Below are positions 16,362 through 23,255 of a stretch of 64,000 bases of DNA, one piece after another; position 1 is the stretch's first letter; each line of letters begins with the position of its first letter. The stretch is from the NCBI RefSeq assembly GCF_003718715.1, contig NZ_CP033465.1, forward strand, positions 620,001 to 684,000. The letters run 5' to 3'. Source of the stretch: Clostridium sp. JN-1. Lineage in GTDB: Bacteria > Bacillota > Clostridia > Clostridiales > Clostridiaceae. The notes beneath the pieces were generated by a model that saw only the letters and a program-made list of their open reading frames with translations, was not told the DNA's origin and did no database searches. The translations under genes and the position numbers were made by a program.

Positions 16362-16538
16362 ATGAGAAGTGCATGGTTAATAAATTTTAAAAATGGTTAT
16401 AAAGCTATTTTATCGGAGAAAATTTATGCTGAAAAATACCAAAAAGAAACTCCTAAAAAGGATGCTGAAAGTGAAGAACATTGGTTTAGCATGGAAAGTT
16501 GTATAGAAAAAAATCCTAATGTAGATGTATTTGATTAG
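16362..16538 (+). CDS. Small phage protein, unknown
   Basis: 58 residues from the ATG at 16362 (GAAGGTG upstream; an ATG at 16335 is too close to its own AAGGAG). No family recognised. It is followed by the repeated leader sequence described at 16544. Confidence 0.5.
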   Translation: MRSAWLINFKNGYKAILSEKIYAEKYQKETPKKDAESEEHWFSMESCIEKNPNVDVFD

Positions 16539-16543
16539 TGTGG

Positions 16544-16575
16544 AAAATGAAATTTTTACGAATCAAAGTTAAGGG
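16544..16575 (+). repeat. Recurrent leader element, copy 1
   Basis: AAAATGAAATTTTTACG followed by AATCAAAGTTAAGGGGG and the start of the gene at 16585. Close copies lie at 17215 (before 17248), 18338 (short) and 18970 (before 19011). It acts as the 5' leader and ribosome site of unrelated small genes. Confidence 0.6.
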
Positions 16576-16584
16576 GGAATTAAA

Positions 16585-17217
16585 ATGTTTTGTTTGACAA
16601 GATATGATATGAGATTTGGAGATATATTTATCCCTGCAAGAACTAAATGTACTGTAATAAATAAGATAGTTGATGATATAGTAGACGCACCTGGAATTCA
16701 AGTGAAAATGTCTGTAGACAACTATGATATTAAAAGACATTATAAAGAAAATGAAAATAAGGTAATTAAATATAATCAAAATTTAAATGATGCTTCTCTT
16801 TATGGCTTTGTTATAGATACAAATACAGAAGCAGTTTATATGGATGCAGGAGCAAATATCTATTTTCATGCAGGCGTTTATGATTGGCAACTGGAAAAAA
16901 TTTTTGGCAAAGAAAACTTGCCTAAGAATTTAATTATAGGAAAATATGAATATAACGGCAAAGATGCCAAACTTAGAACAGTTATAGAGTACCTTGAAGA
17001 TGAATTTAGCGAATGGGTCCAAAATAATTGTGAGTTTTATGCTCTTGATGAAGATGATATTGAAAATGGAGAAGGATTTGATGGGGCACAACCTGGAGAC
17101 AAAATCTTATCAAGTTTTGGATTACAACAATTTTATATAAAAAAACTGGAATATCAAAACAAATTAGAAACTATTGGATTTACTTATGATTTTAAAGGCG
17201 GACTAATTTGGGACTAA
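16585..17217 (+). CDS. Uncharacterised 210-residue phage protein
   Basis: ATG at 16585 behind AAGGGGGAA. Soluble, acidic, mixed alpha/beta, and rich in Asp, Tyr and Asn. I recognise no motif. Preceded by the recurrent leader; its stop is overlapped by the next leader copy, so this looks like an exchangeable cassette. Confidence 0.65.
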   Translation: MFCLTRYDMRFGDIFIPARTKCTVINKIVDDIVDAPGIQVKMSVDNYDIKRHYKENENKVIKYNQNLNDASLYGFVIDTNTEAVYMDAGANIYFHAGVYDWQLEKIFGKENLPKNLIIGKYEYNGKDAKLRTVIEYLEDEFSEWVQNNCEFYALDEDDIENGEGFDGAQPGDKILSSFGLQQFYIKKLEYQNKLETIGFTYDFKGGLIWD

Positions 17218-17247
17218 ATGAAATTTTTACGTCCAGGAGGTGAAAAG

Positions 17248-17532
17248 ATGCTGGAAAGTGCAAAGGTAACATTAAGCTATAAAGAGCTTAAGGAATTGGT
17301 AGATAAAGCTGACATGTCAGAAACGTTAGATAAGGAAAATTTAAGGTTGGAAAAAGAACTTGAAGATAAGACTGAAAGAAAGGCACCAGATAAAGTATTG
17401 GATATATTGGTAAAGGCAAGTAACTGTAAAACATTGAAGGGTAAGCAAACATATATAGAAAAATGCATTGAAATATATTGTAAATTCTTCAATATACCTA
17501 TGAAAGAATTATTAATATCAGAGGAGAAATGA
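17248..17532 (+). CDS. Small phage protein with N-terminal coiled coil
   Basis: 94 residues from the ATG at 17248 (CAGGAGGTG upstream; the reading from 17218 starts in the leader repeat). A charged heptad region (LRLEKELEDKTE) is followed by a helical domain with three Cys. No family recognised. Confidence 0.55.
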   Translation: MLESAKVTLSYKELKELVDKADMSETLDKENLRLEKELEDKTERKAPDKVLDILVKASNCKTLKGKQTYIEKCIEIYCKFFNIPMKELLISEEK

Positions 17533-17533
17533 T

Positions 17534-17674
17534 ATGGAAGAATTAACTGAGCTAGAAAGGTTGAAACTTTCTTTAAAATACAGCATCTCAGAGAAACATA
17601 AAAAGATACTTAAATCTAAGATTGACAAAATCAAGAACAGAGGGAATAGCAGTGTGCAACAAAGCTTTTTATAG
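17534..17674 (+). CDS. 46-residue basic peptide
   Basis: ATG at 17534, one base after the previous stop, with GAGGAGAAA overlapping that gene's end. Lys-rich amphipathic helix. No family recognised; the tight spacing and good site support translation. Confidence 0.5.
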   Translation: MEELTELERLKLSLKYSISEKHKKILKSKIDKIKNRGNSSVQQSFL

Positions 17675-17684
17675 GGGTGATTGA

Positions 17685-17792
17685 GTGAAAGTATTATTTG
17701 AATTTATAGTTTTGTATATAACAGCTGCCGTAGCATGTGTTGGAATAATGGCTGCGGGTGTAAAGATACTTAGAATTAGGCATAGACAATAA
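17685..17792 (+). CDS. 35-residue single-pass membrane peptide
   Basis: GTG start at 17685 behind GGGGTGATTGA. One hydrophobic helix (FIVLYITAAVACVGIMAAG) followed by a basic tail, so it should sit in the membrane with its C-terminus inside. Ten bases after the previous gene. Function unknown. Confidence 0.5.
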   Translation: MKVLFEFIVLYITAAVACVGIMAAGVKILRIRHRQ

Positions 17793-17817
17793 TAAAATTT
17801 AAGGGGAGGATTTCAAA

Positions 17818-18339
17818 ATGGTAGATAATAAAGAATTTAGAGATATGGGGCAAAAACTTTTTAATTATTTCAACAAGGATAAAAAGGTTAGTGTTCTAAA
17901 CAAAAGGCTAGAAATTTTGAAAAAGCAAATATCTGAAATAGAGTACAAGTTAAGAAATATTGATATAGACCTCCCCGAAGAATCTAAATCAATTACTTAT
18001 GAAGAGAGAGTGCAGACAAGTCCTACAGGCGAAAGCTATACCGAGAGGACTTTACTGCGTATAACCGACAAGTTGTTAAGAGAACAGTCTTGGAAAAAAG
18101 AACAGACCGCTGATATAGAAGAAACTATTAGGAATATTGAAGCAGACAATGCATTTATTGAAGCTAATATAAAAGACTTAAGGGCTGAGGACCAGGAGTT
18201 TTTAAAAGAGAGATATAAGTATGGAAAAAAAGATTGGCAGTTGGGAATGGAGTTTAATATGTCTCCAGGAGGAGCTACTAAAAGAAGGCACAGACTTGTT
18301 GAAAACATAATTGATTGGGATGTATGGGTTAGTGCATAA
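17818..18339 (+). CDS. Sigma-like late-gene transcription regulator
   Basis: 173 residues. The N-terminal half is coiled coil; the C-terminal 45 residues (DQEFLKERYKYGKKDWQL, then MSPGGATKRRHRLVENI) have the look of sigma region 4 with an HTH, as in ArpU/RinA/DUF1492-type activators of phage late genes. It lies at the end of the early region ahead of packaging, the expected position. Its stop codon sits inside a 17-bp direct repeat. Confidence 0.65.
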   Translation: MVDNKEFRDMGQKLFNYFNKDKKVSVLNKRLEILKKQISEIEYKLRNIDIDLPEESKSITYEERVQTSPTGESYTERTLLRITDKLLREQSWKKEQTADIEETIRNIEADNAFIEANIKDLRAEDQEFLKERYKYGKKDWQLGMEFNMSPGGATKRRHRLVENIIDWDVWVSA

Positions 18340-18349
18340 AATGAAATTT
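18333..18349. repeat. 17-bp direct repeat flanking the DUF2513 segment (left)
   Basis: TGCATAAAATGAAATTT, identical to 18965-18981. The stop of the sigma-like gene (GCA TAA) is inside it. The 615 bases between the copies carry the only inverted gene here. Confidence 0.7.
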
Positions 18350-18500
18350 GGATAAACAAGTATAAATATTACAGGTTAATGCCAGATGGTCAAAAGATGT
18401 TCTATTCAGTTGAGCATATTGGGAAATATACCGTTGAAGAAATAGAAAAGGCTTTTAAAAAAATAAGTTAGCCAGAATCAACTAGCCAACTTATAAAGTA

Positions 18501-18863
18501 TTATTTTATAAAATGTTTTACTATATCGGGGGCTTTTTCTATTAACACTGGTAAACTTACGGAAGCTAAATGTTTAGTTGCATCTTTTAATTTAGACCAA
18601 ACTTTATCGTCTCTAATATTTGATATATAAATATTACCTTCCCAAGATAAGCCAGCAATATCTTGAGGAGCATCATCAGCATAACTAACTGAATTGACTA
18701 AATTAGCTTGATCAATTTGTCTTACATGATAATTAATAACATCCGAGCTGTATTTTTGTAATTTAGATTTTAAATCAGAAACAGAAACAAAAGGGTATTC
18801 ATCAGTTGTGTGTTCTTCAATATAAAGAAGAATGTCTCGTATACAGTCATTATTTAAACGCAT
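18501..18863 (-). CDS. DUF2513-family protein
   Basis: 120 residues: MRLNNDCIRDILLYIEE at the start, then HVRQIDQANLV and AGLSWEGNIYI...DDKVWSKLK, the DUF2513 pattern (a winged-helix-like fold common in Firmicute prophages). It reads against all its neighbours, with its own ribosome site (AAGGTAGTG) and start region at 18864-18965. It lies between two 17-bp direct repeats, so it is probably an inserted cassette expressed in the lysogen. Just left of it (18380-18471) a short open stretch of about 30 codons may be a remnant of a displaced gene. Confidence 0.75.
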   Translation of the reverse strand: MRLNNDCIRDILLYIEEHTTDEYPFVSVSDLKSKLQKYSSDVINYHVRQIDQANLVNSVSYADDAPQDIAGLSWEGNIYISNIRDDKVWSKLKDATKHLASVSLPVLIEKAPDIVKHFIK

Positions 18864-18964
18864 AATATCACTACCTTTCTAGGTGATAATTCTATAAAAG
18901 TAAAACAAACCCTTTGGAAGAATATAGAACGAAAAGTAAGTATATTTAAAATTATAAATATTAA

Positions 18965-18981
18965 TGCATAAAATGAAATTT
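18965..18981. repeat. 17-bp direct repeat flanking the DUF2513 segment (right)
   Basis: Second copy of TGCATAAAATGAAATTT; it continues into TAACGAATCAAAATTAAGG, which matches the recurrent leader at 16544 and provides the ribosome site of the gene at 19011. Confidence 0.7.
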
Positions 18982-19010
18982 TAACGAATCAAAATTAAGG
19001 AGGAATTTAA

Positions 19011-19229
19011 ATGAGTAAATGTAAAAAGGAATTTGAATGCGGTGGAAATTGTTGGATGAATGTCGCTGGTGATGGAGCTGTTTGGGATGTATTATCCGAC
19101 CATTGTACAGGAACTTCAAAAGAACAAAAACTTATGGATGATTTTTTTAATGGAAGAAAAAACAAAGAGAAAGTATATGCAAAGTTTAATCTTTCAGAAG
19201 CAGAAAAATTAATTATAGAAAATAATTAA
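19011..19229 (+). CDS. Small Cys-containing phage protein
   Basis: 72 residues, ATG at 19011 behind AAGGAGGAA. Four Cys in the first half (SKCKKEFECGGNCW, then DHCTG) suggest metal binding or disulfides. C-terminal charged helix. No family recognised. It is the last gene before a 450-base noncoding stretch. Confidence 0.5.
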   Translation: MSKCKKEFECGGNCWMNVAGDGAVWDVLSDHCTGTSKEQKLMDDFFNGRKNKEKVYAKFNLSEAEKLIIENN

Positions 19230-19408
19230 GTACTCATTTCAAAGATTTTGTTTATCAATATATCAGGAAGTAATGAGTAAGTAGGTAGTAATCAAATTGG
19301 AACTACAAAGGAATTAAAATCTTGCCAAAATGTAATATAATAAATATATAGGCGAGTGAGCCTAAATAAAATAAATTTAATATAAATGTACTGTGTTTAA
19401 TACAGAAT

Positions 19409-19440
19409 AAGCACCTAGGCAATACTTGGTGCTTTATTCA
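19409..19440 (+). terminator. Terminator hairpin AAGCACC/GGTGCTT
   Basis: 7-bp perfect stem (19409-19415 with 19428-19434), 12-base loop, followed by TTATT. Its sequence resembles the hairpin at 19594 and those at 27605 and 34282. Confidence 0.65.
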
Positions 19441-19593
19441 TAGAATATTAAAAAAATATATATAAACAAGTAACAAAAATTACACAAAACCATAATATTT
19501 ACTATATATAATAATAATTGTCCTAAGGAAATAACCCTTACAGAAAAAATTGAAAAGTGTATAATAAGTTCCCTTTATTATATAAATAAACTT

Positions 19594-19626
19594 AAGCACT
19601 AGGTGATTATACTGGTGCTTATTTTT
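19594..19626 (+). terminator. Terminator hairpin AAGCACTAG/CTGGTGCTT
   Basis: 9-bp stem with one G-T pair, followed by ATTTTTATG. Second of two similar hairpins 185 bases apart. Confidence 0.65.
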
Positions 19627-19638
19627 ATGCCTATAAAT

Positions 19639-19669
19639 AAATGGATGCGAACTAATTTCACATCCATTT
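19639..19669 (-). terminator. Terminator of the leftward hicAB operon
   Basis: Perfect 9-bp stem AAATGGATG/CATCCATTT with a 13-base loop, 15 bases beyond the hicB stop. On the minus strand it is followed by TTTATTTATA, so it serves the leftward transcript. Confidence 0.7.
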
Positions 19670-19683
19670 AACTAAGATAATTG

Positions 19684-20088
19684 TTAGCTTTTAATATTAA
19701 GTTTTTCTTTAAGAGCTGATTGAATAACTTGTGAAAAATTTATACTATTTTCTTCGGCTAAATTTTTCAACCATTGAGGCATAGTAACAGTTGTTTTAAC
19801 AGAAGTATTTTGAATAGCTTCACGATATAATGGCATATAAACATCTACTAGTAAAGGGATCTCATTTTTATTGACTTTAATTCTATCTATTGGTGATGGG
19901 TCGGGTATTTCAATATTATCTTCTTCCATACCAAATAAGTGTAGAGCTAAAACTTCTTTAGCATTTTTAACAGCTTCATTCATATTATCAGCATTTGAAA
20001 CACAACCAGGTAAATCAGGAAATGTGATACCTATATTGTCTTTATATTGAGTTAATATAGCTGGATAAATATAAACATCTTTTTTCAT
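19684..20088 (-). CDS. hicB: HicB antitoxin
   Basis: 134 residues. The N-terminal domain YPAILTQYKDNIGITFPDLP, then GCVSNADNMNEAVKNAKEVL is the partially degraded RNase-H-like HicB fold. The C-terminus (VTMPQWLKNLAEENSINFSQ) is a ribbon-helix-helix that binds DNA. It neutralises HicA and autoregulates the operon. It lies 59 bases after hicA on the same strand, the usual toxin-first order. Confidence 0.9.
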   Translation of the reverse strand: MKKDVYIYPAILTQYKDNIGITFPDLPGCVSNADNMNEAVKNAKEVLALHLFGMEEDNIEIPDPSPIDRIKVNKNEIPLLVDVYMPLYREAIQNTSVKTTVTMPQWLKNLAEENSINFSQVIQSALKEKLNIKS

Positions 20089-20147
20089 GTTTGTTTAACC
20101 TCCTATGGGAATAATATATATTAAACTTTCAAGGGAAAAGGGAGGGA

Positions 20148-20339
20148 TTAAGTAAATTTAATCCCTGTTTGTTTTTGAATACTCTTTATGTTATTTAAGC
20201 CTATGTCTTTAACTGGATGTCTTACTGTTGTTAGTTGATGACCGTCGGTATATTGATAATGGTCACCAATTATTCTTTTTAAATACCATCCATGTTTTTC
20301 AAGTATTTTAATCACTTCCCTTGATGAGTAAGATTTCAT
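20148..20339 (-). CDS. hicA: HicA mRNA-interferase toxin
   Basis: 63 residues with the dsRBD-like HicA fold: SREVIKILEKHGWYLKR, then GDHYQYT with the catalytic His, and RHPVKDIG. It cleaves mRNA when free of HicB. ATG at 20339 with GGAGGGAC upstream. The pair is leftward within a rightward operon, so it is an independent unit that may stabilise the prophage or defend against other phages. Confidence 0.9.
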   Translation of the reverse strand: MKSYSSREVIKILEKHGWYLKRIIGDHYQYTDGHQLTTVRHPVKDIGLNNIKSIQKQTGIKFT

Positions 20340-20441
20340 TTATGTCCCTCCCTGTAATTACAGAATAACACGCCTTAAAAGACGTGTCAATGATTATTAT
20401 ATATATTGGAATAAGTGGAATAAAATCTAATTAGAAGATAG

Positions 20442-20633
20442 GTGAGAGGTGTGAAAGTTCAAAAAATATTAGAGGTACAGCAATCAGATAAACATAAGAA
20501 ATTAAAAGAAAATAATAAAAAGAAGTCTGGGAGAGGTAAACAAGAACACCTCTCCTTTTCTGATATTTTGGAACTAATGAAACATAGTTCTTATAGAAGA
20601 GGTAAGGGTGGAGCTATTAAGCAAGTGAGGTGA
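20442..20633 (+). CDS. Small basic protein, unknown
   Basis: 63 residues or 60 if the GTG at 20451 is used; both starts lie around GATAGGTGAGAGG and cannot be separated. Very Lys/Arg-rich (about one third basic), perhaps nucleic-acid binding. No family recognised. Divergent from hicA and six bases before the next gene. Confidence 0.45.
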   Translation: MRGVKVQKILEVQQSDKHKKLKENNKKKSGRGKQEHLSFSDILELMKHSSYRRGKGGAIKQVR

Positions 20634-20639
20634 ATATTA

Positions 20640-20927
20640 ATGTTACCTGAAAGTATAAAAATAGGTGGAATAGATTATAGGATTAAATTAGTTGATATAT
20701 GTGATGAAGGTAACTTAAATGTTGATGGGAAAATAGTTTTTCCTACACAAGAGATCAGAATAAAAAAAGGTTTGGAGGAACAATATGGAGAGAATATTTT
20801 ACTACACGAAATAATACATGGTATATTTGAATTCTGTGGATGGGAGCAAGATGAAGAAAGTATAACAAGGTTATCTAATGCTTTATATCAAGTTTTAAGT
20901 GATAATGATATTTTTAAAGTAAGGTAG
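20640..20927 (+). CDS. Small HExxH metallopeptidase-like phage protein
   Basis: 95 residues. A zincin helix LLHEIIHGIFE (HExxH plus Gly) sits in the middle, followed by WEQDEESITRLS, where the Glu residues could complete the site. Similar short ImmA/IrrE- or SprT-like proteins occur in Firmicute phages. ATG at 20640 after GAGGTG. The substrate is unknown; cleavage of a repressor would be a guess. Confidence 0.65.
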   Translation: MLPESIKIGGIDYRIKLVDICDEGNLNVDGKIVFPTQEIRIKKGLEEQYGENILLHEIIHGIFEFCGWEQDEESITRLSNALYQVLSDNDIFKVR

Positions 20928-20949
20928 CTGGCAATTTATTTAGGTTATA

Positions 20950-21129
20950 TTAATCTTCCTTTGTTACTCCTTTAAATGGTTTACTATTTGAAGTTTTATT
21001 GTTTATAAATTTACCAGTATTTGAGTCTCTTTCGACCCATGAATTTGTTTTAGGATTATGAGTTTGAGAACGCCCTTTAACTGCACCTTTACGATATCCT
21101 TTACCTGTGTTTCCACCTATGGCAATCAT
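20950..21129 (-). CDS. Small basic Gly/Lys/Asn-rich phage protein
   Basis: About 58-60 residues, containing GGNTGKGYRKGAVKGRSQ and a later TGKFINNK. Similar short leftward genes are widespread in Firmicute phages, with no function known to me. The ATG at 21129 directly abuts AAGGAG, so initiation may be a few codons further in. Convergent with the preceding gene. Confidence 0.5.
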   Translation of the reverse strand: MIAIGGNTGKGYRKGAVKGRSQTHNPKTNSWVERDSNTGKFINNKTSNSKPFKGVTKED

Positions 21130-21254
21130 CTCCTTAATAAGCCAGCTACCTTTTAATCCAATATTCAACACTTCGTGTTAAATTCCTGCTAATTTGGAAG
21201 GAATTTTGGGAACTGTGACGAATATATGAGTATGATATTAAGGAGATGTATGTT

Positions 21255-21761
21255 TTGGATAAAAAGGTTATTGAAAGTTATTACAGATATGCAAATGAGG
21301 AATTAGATATCAATAAGCAAGAAAAATTTGATAATATAAATAATGAGAAAGAATTAAATTTGAAACTCTTTGATTTGATTGAGCATATTAATACCAAATT
21401 CGATTGCAGAGATTTATATGGTAAAGTAAAAGTACATAATATTCCATATAGTCTTCTGAGTATAAGAATATATTTTAATAACAAATTGAAATTATGTGAG
21501 AAAAGAGAAAAAAATATTGATTATAGTTTATTTGTTGCATTTTTAGCAACAGGCATATCGATATTAGTGACTATGGCATTTAAGGCACTTGAAATTAATG
21601 TAATCTATTTTTTGTTTGATGTTATTTTGATTTTATTTATTTCGGGTGTTCTTTATTATGCCACAAGTAGACTTAAGCAAGGGTTACTAAATAAAATAAG
21701 GATTCAGTGTACATTTTATGAATTAGTTTTAAATATTTTAAATGAGAAAATTAATAATTAA
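21255..21761 (+). CDS. Two-helix membrane protein (SLATT-like architecture)
   Basis: About 168 residues from the TTG at 21255, nine bases after AAGGAG; the ATG at 21246 abuts that site. The N-terminal 95 residues are charged helices, then two adjacent membrane helices (FVAFLATGISILVTMAF and YFLFDVILILFISGVLYYA) and a C-terminal amphipathic helix. This layout resembles SLATT-type 2TM effectors, but I see no partner sensor gene, so the resemblance is architectural only. It lies between accessory genes and the terminase operon. Confidence 0.55.
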   Translation: MDKKVIESYYRYANEELDINKQEKFDNINNEKELNLKLFDLIEHINTKFDCRDLYGKVKVHNIPYSLLSIRIYFNNKLKLCEKREKNIDYSLFVAFLATGISILVTMAFKALEINVIYFLFDVILILFISGVLYYATSRLKQGLLNKIRIQCTFYELVLNILNEKINN

Positions 21762-21842
21762 GTTAGATATTGGCGAATGATAGTTAAAGGGCATTGTTTC
21801 TTTTTGTAAAAATAATAGGTAAAAGGAGAGTGGTGGTTTATT

Positions 21843-22247
21843 ATGGATAAGAAAGGACTTATAAATATAATAGGAAAATCAGATGAAAAAGATTGGGATT
21901 ATAACAGAGACGAGGAAATTTATATATTTAATCTAAATAAAAATGTAACCATTGAATTAGATATGGACTATAAAGAAAGTTTGTGTGGATTATGGACTCA
22001 CGCTTTTGAGAAAACAGACGCTGAAAAAGTTAGATTTTTCTTGTGTTTTAAATGAGAAAAATTAGATACATTTTATGTTACAAAAGTAGATAATGATAGA
22101 ATGTATATACCTAGAACGGATTCAAGTAATGACAAAGTATCAATAAGCTATATACAATATAATATATGTAATATTTTAAACAAAAAGTATTATACAGTAG
22201 TAAATGACTATGAATATTATTTAAAAAAAGCGAAAATTTATGTATAA
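21843..22247 (+). pseudogene. Small gene interrupted by an in-frame TGA
   Basis: ATG at 21843 behind AAAGGAGAG. The frame runs 70 codons to a TGA at 22053-22055, then continues in the same frame for another 63 codons to TAA at 22245-22247 with normal-looking sequence (KLDTFYVTKVDNDRMYIPR). A single TGG-to-TGA change explains it. The first 70 residues may still be made. No family recognised in either half. Confidence 0.55.
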
Positions 22248-22355
22248 TGATCGATTAAATATCTCTAGAACCCTATATTAAGAATGTAAGATCCGATTAT
22301 AAGGCTCTTTTCCAATCCAAAACAAAACGAATAGGCAGGTGGTGACAGTGTAGGG

Positions 22356-23255
22356 ATGCCAAGACAGAGAAGCCCGAATCGAGACAAAGCATTTGAGATT
22401 TATAAAGAGAATGATGGAAATATTGATTTAGTAAAGATTGCAGAGCTTTTGAATCTTTCACCTGGAACCATAAGAGGGTGGAAGAATAAAGATAAGTGGG
22501 ACAGTAAATTGAATGGAACGTTCCAAAAGAAAAGTGCAAAAAATACGGAACGTTTCAAACGTAAAAATAATATCATAAATAAAGAGCCAGAGCTTGAAGA
22601 AGTTACTGAGGTATTAAACCCAGAACTTACCGATAAGCAAAGACTCTTTTGTATCTATTATCCTAAATGCTTTAATGCAACTAAGGCTGCTATTAAAGCT
22701 GGGTATTCAAAAAATAGAGCCTCAGAAATAGGGTACCAACTACTACAGAAAACTACAGTTAAAGAAGAAATTCAGAGGCTAAAACAAAATAGGCTTAATA
22801 GAGCAATGTTAAGCCCAGATGATATCTTTCAAAAGTATATGGACATAGCATTTGCAGACATAACAGATTATATAAAGTTTGGTCAAAGAGAATATAAAGT
22901 TAAAGATAAAAAGGGTAAGGAAAAGAAAATTAAGTATAACTATACTGATTTTAATAATTATGATGAAGTAGATGGTACTGTCATTTCAGAAGTATCACAA
23001 GGTAAGGATGGTATTAAAATTAAGCTTCAGGATAAGATGAAAGCCCTTGATTGGTTGTCTAAACATATGGATATGGCTACAGAAGAGCAGAAACTCAGAA
23101 TTCAAAAGTTAAAGGTTGATATTAGTAATTCTAATGGTACCAATGAGTACGATAAAGAAGGTATTAATAATTTCATAAAAGCTACTACATTAAATGAAGA
23201 TGAAGTAAAAGAATTATTTAAGGATGATGAAAATGATGAAGGAAAAGAAGATTAA
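22356..23255 (+). CDS. terS: Terminase small subunit
   Basis: 299 residues. Residues 1-55 hold an HTH (VKIAELLNLSPGTIRGWKN) preceded by MPRQRSPNRDKAFEIY, as in PBSX-type small subunits. Around residues 90-145 lies the Terminase_2 core (LTDKQRLFCIYYPKCFNATK, then AAIKAGYSKNRASEIG and LLQK). It recognises the packaging site on phage DNA and recruits the large subunit. ATG at 22356 starts the late operon; the large-subunit gene overlaps its end by about 30 bases. Confidence 0.9.
   Translation: MPRQRSPNRDKAFEIYKENDGNIDLVKIAELLNLSPGTIRGWKNKDKWDSKLNGTFQKKSAKNTERFKRKNNIINKEPELEEVTEVLNPELTDKQRLFCIYYPKCFNATKAAIKAGYSKNRASEIGYQLLQKTTVKEEIQRLKQNRLNRAMLSPDDIFQKYMDIAFADITDYIKFGQREYKVKDKKGKEKKIKYNYTDFNNYDEVDGTVISEVSQGKDGIKIKLQDKMKALDWLSKHMDMATEEQKLRIQKLKVDISNSNGTNEYDKEGINNFIKATTLNEDEVKELFKDDENDEGKED

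Larger units (their letters stand above)
19230..19683. other. 454-base noncoding stretch with several hairpins (possible small RNA)
   Basis: No credible open frame on either strand. It contains a TATAAT-like element near 19336, a GGCGAGTGAGCC hairpin near 19352, a CTGT/ACAG hairpin near 19391 and two related terminators (19409, 19594). A short transcript from about 19345 to 19440 ended by the first terminator would be a noncoding RNA of roughly 100 bases. The promoter is not clear: no good -35 is seen. Confidence 0.4.

Noticed and set aside
16544-16594. Leader repeat read as a 16-codon peptide gene
   Set aside because: The copy at 18970 has a stop after three codons, so coding is not conserved; it is better seen as an untranslated leader.
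22053-22055. TGA read as a recoded sense codon
   Set aside because: TGA is used as an ordinary stop throughout the window and there is no selenocysteine hairpin or Cys-type context; mutation is simpler.
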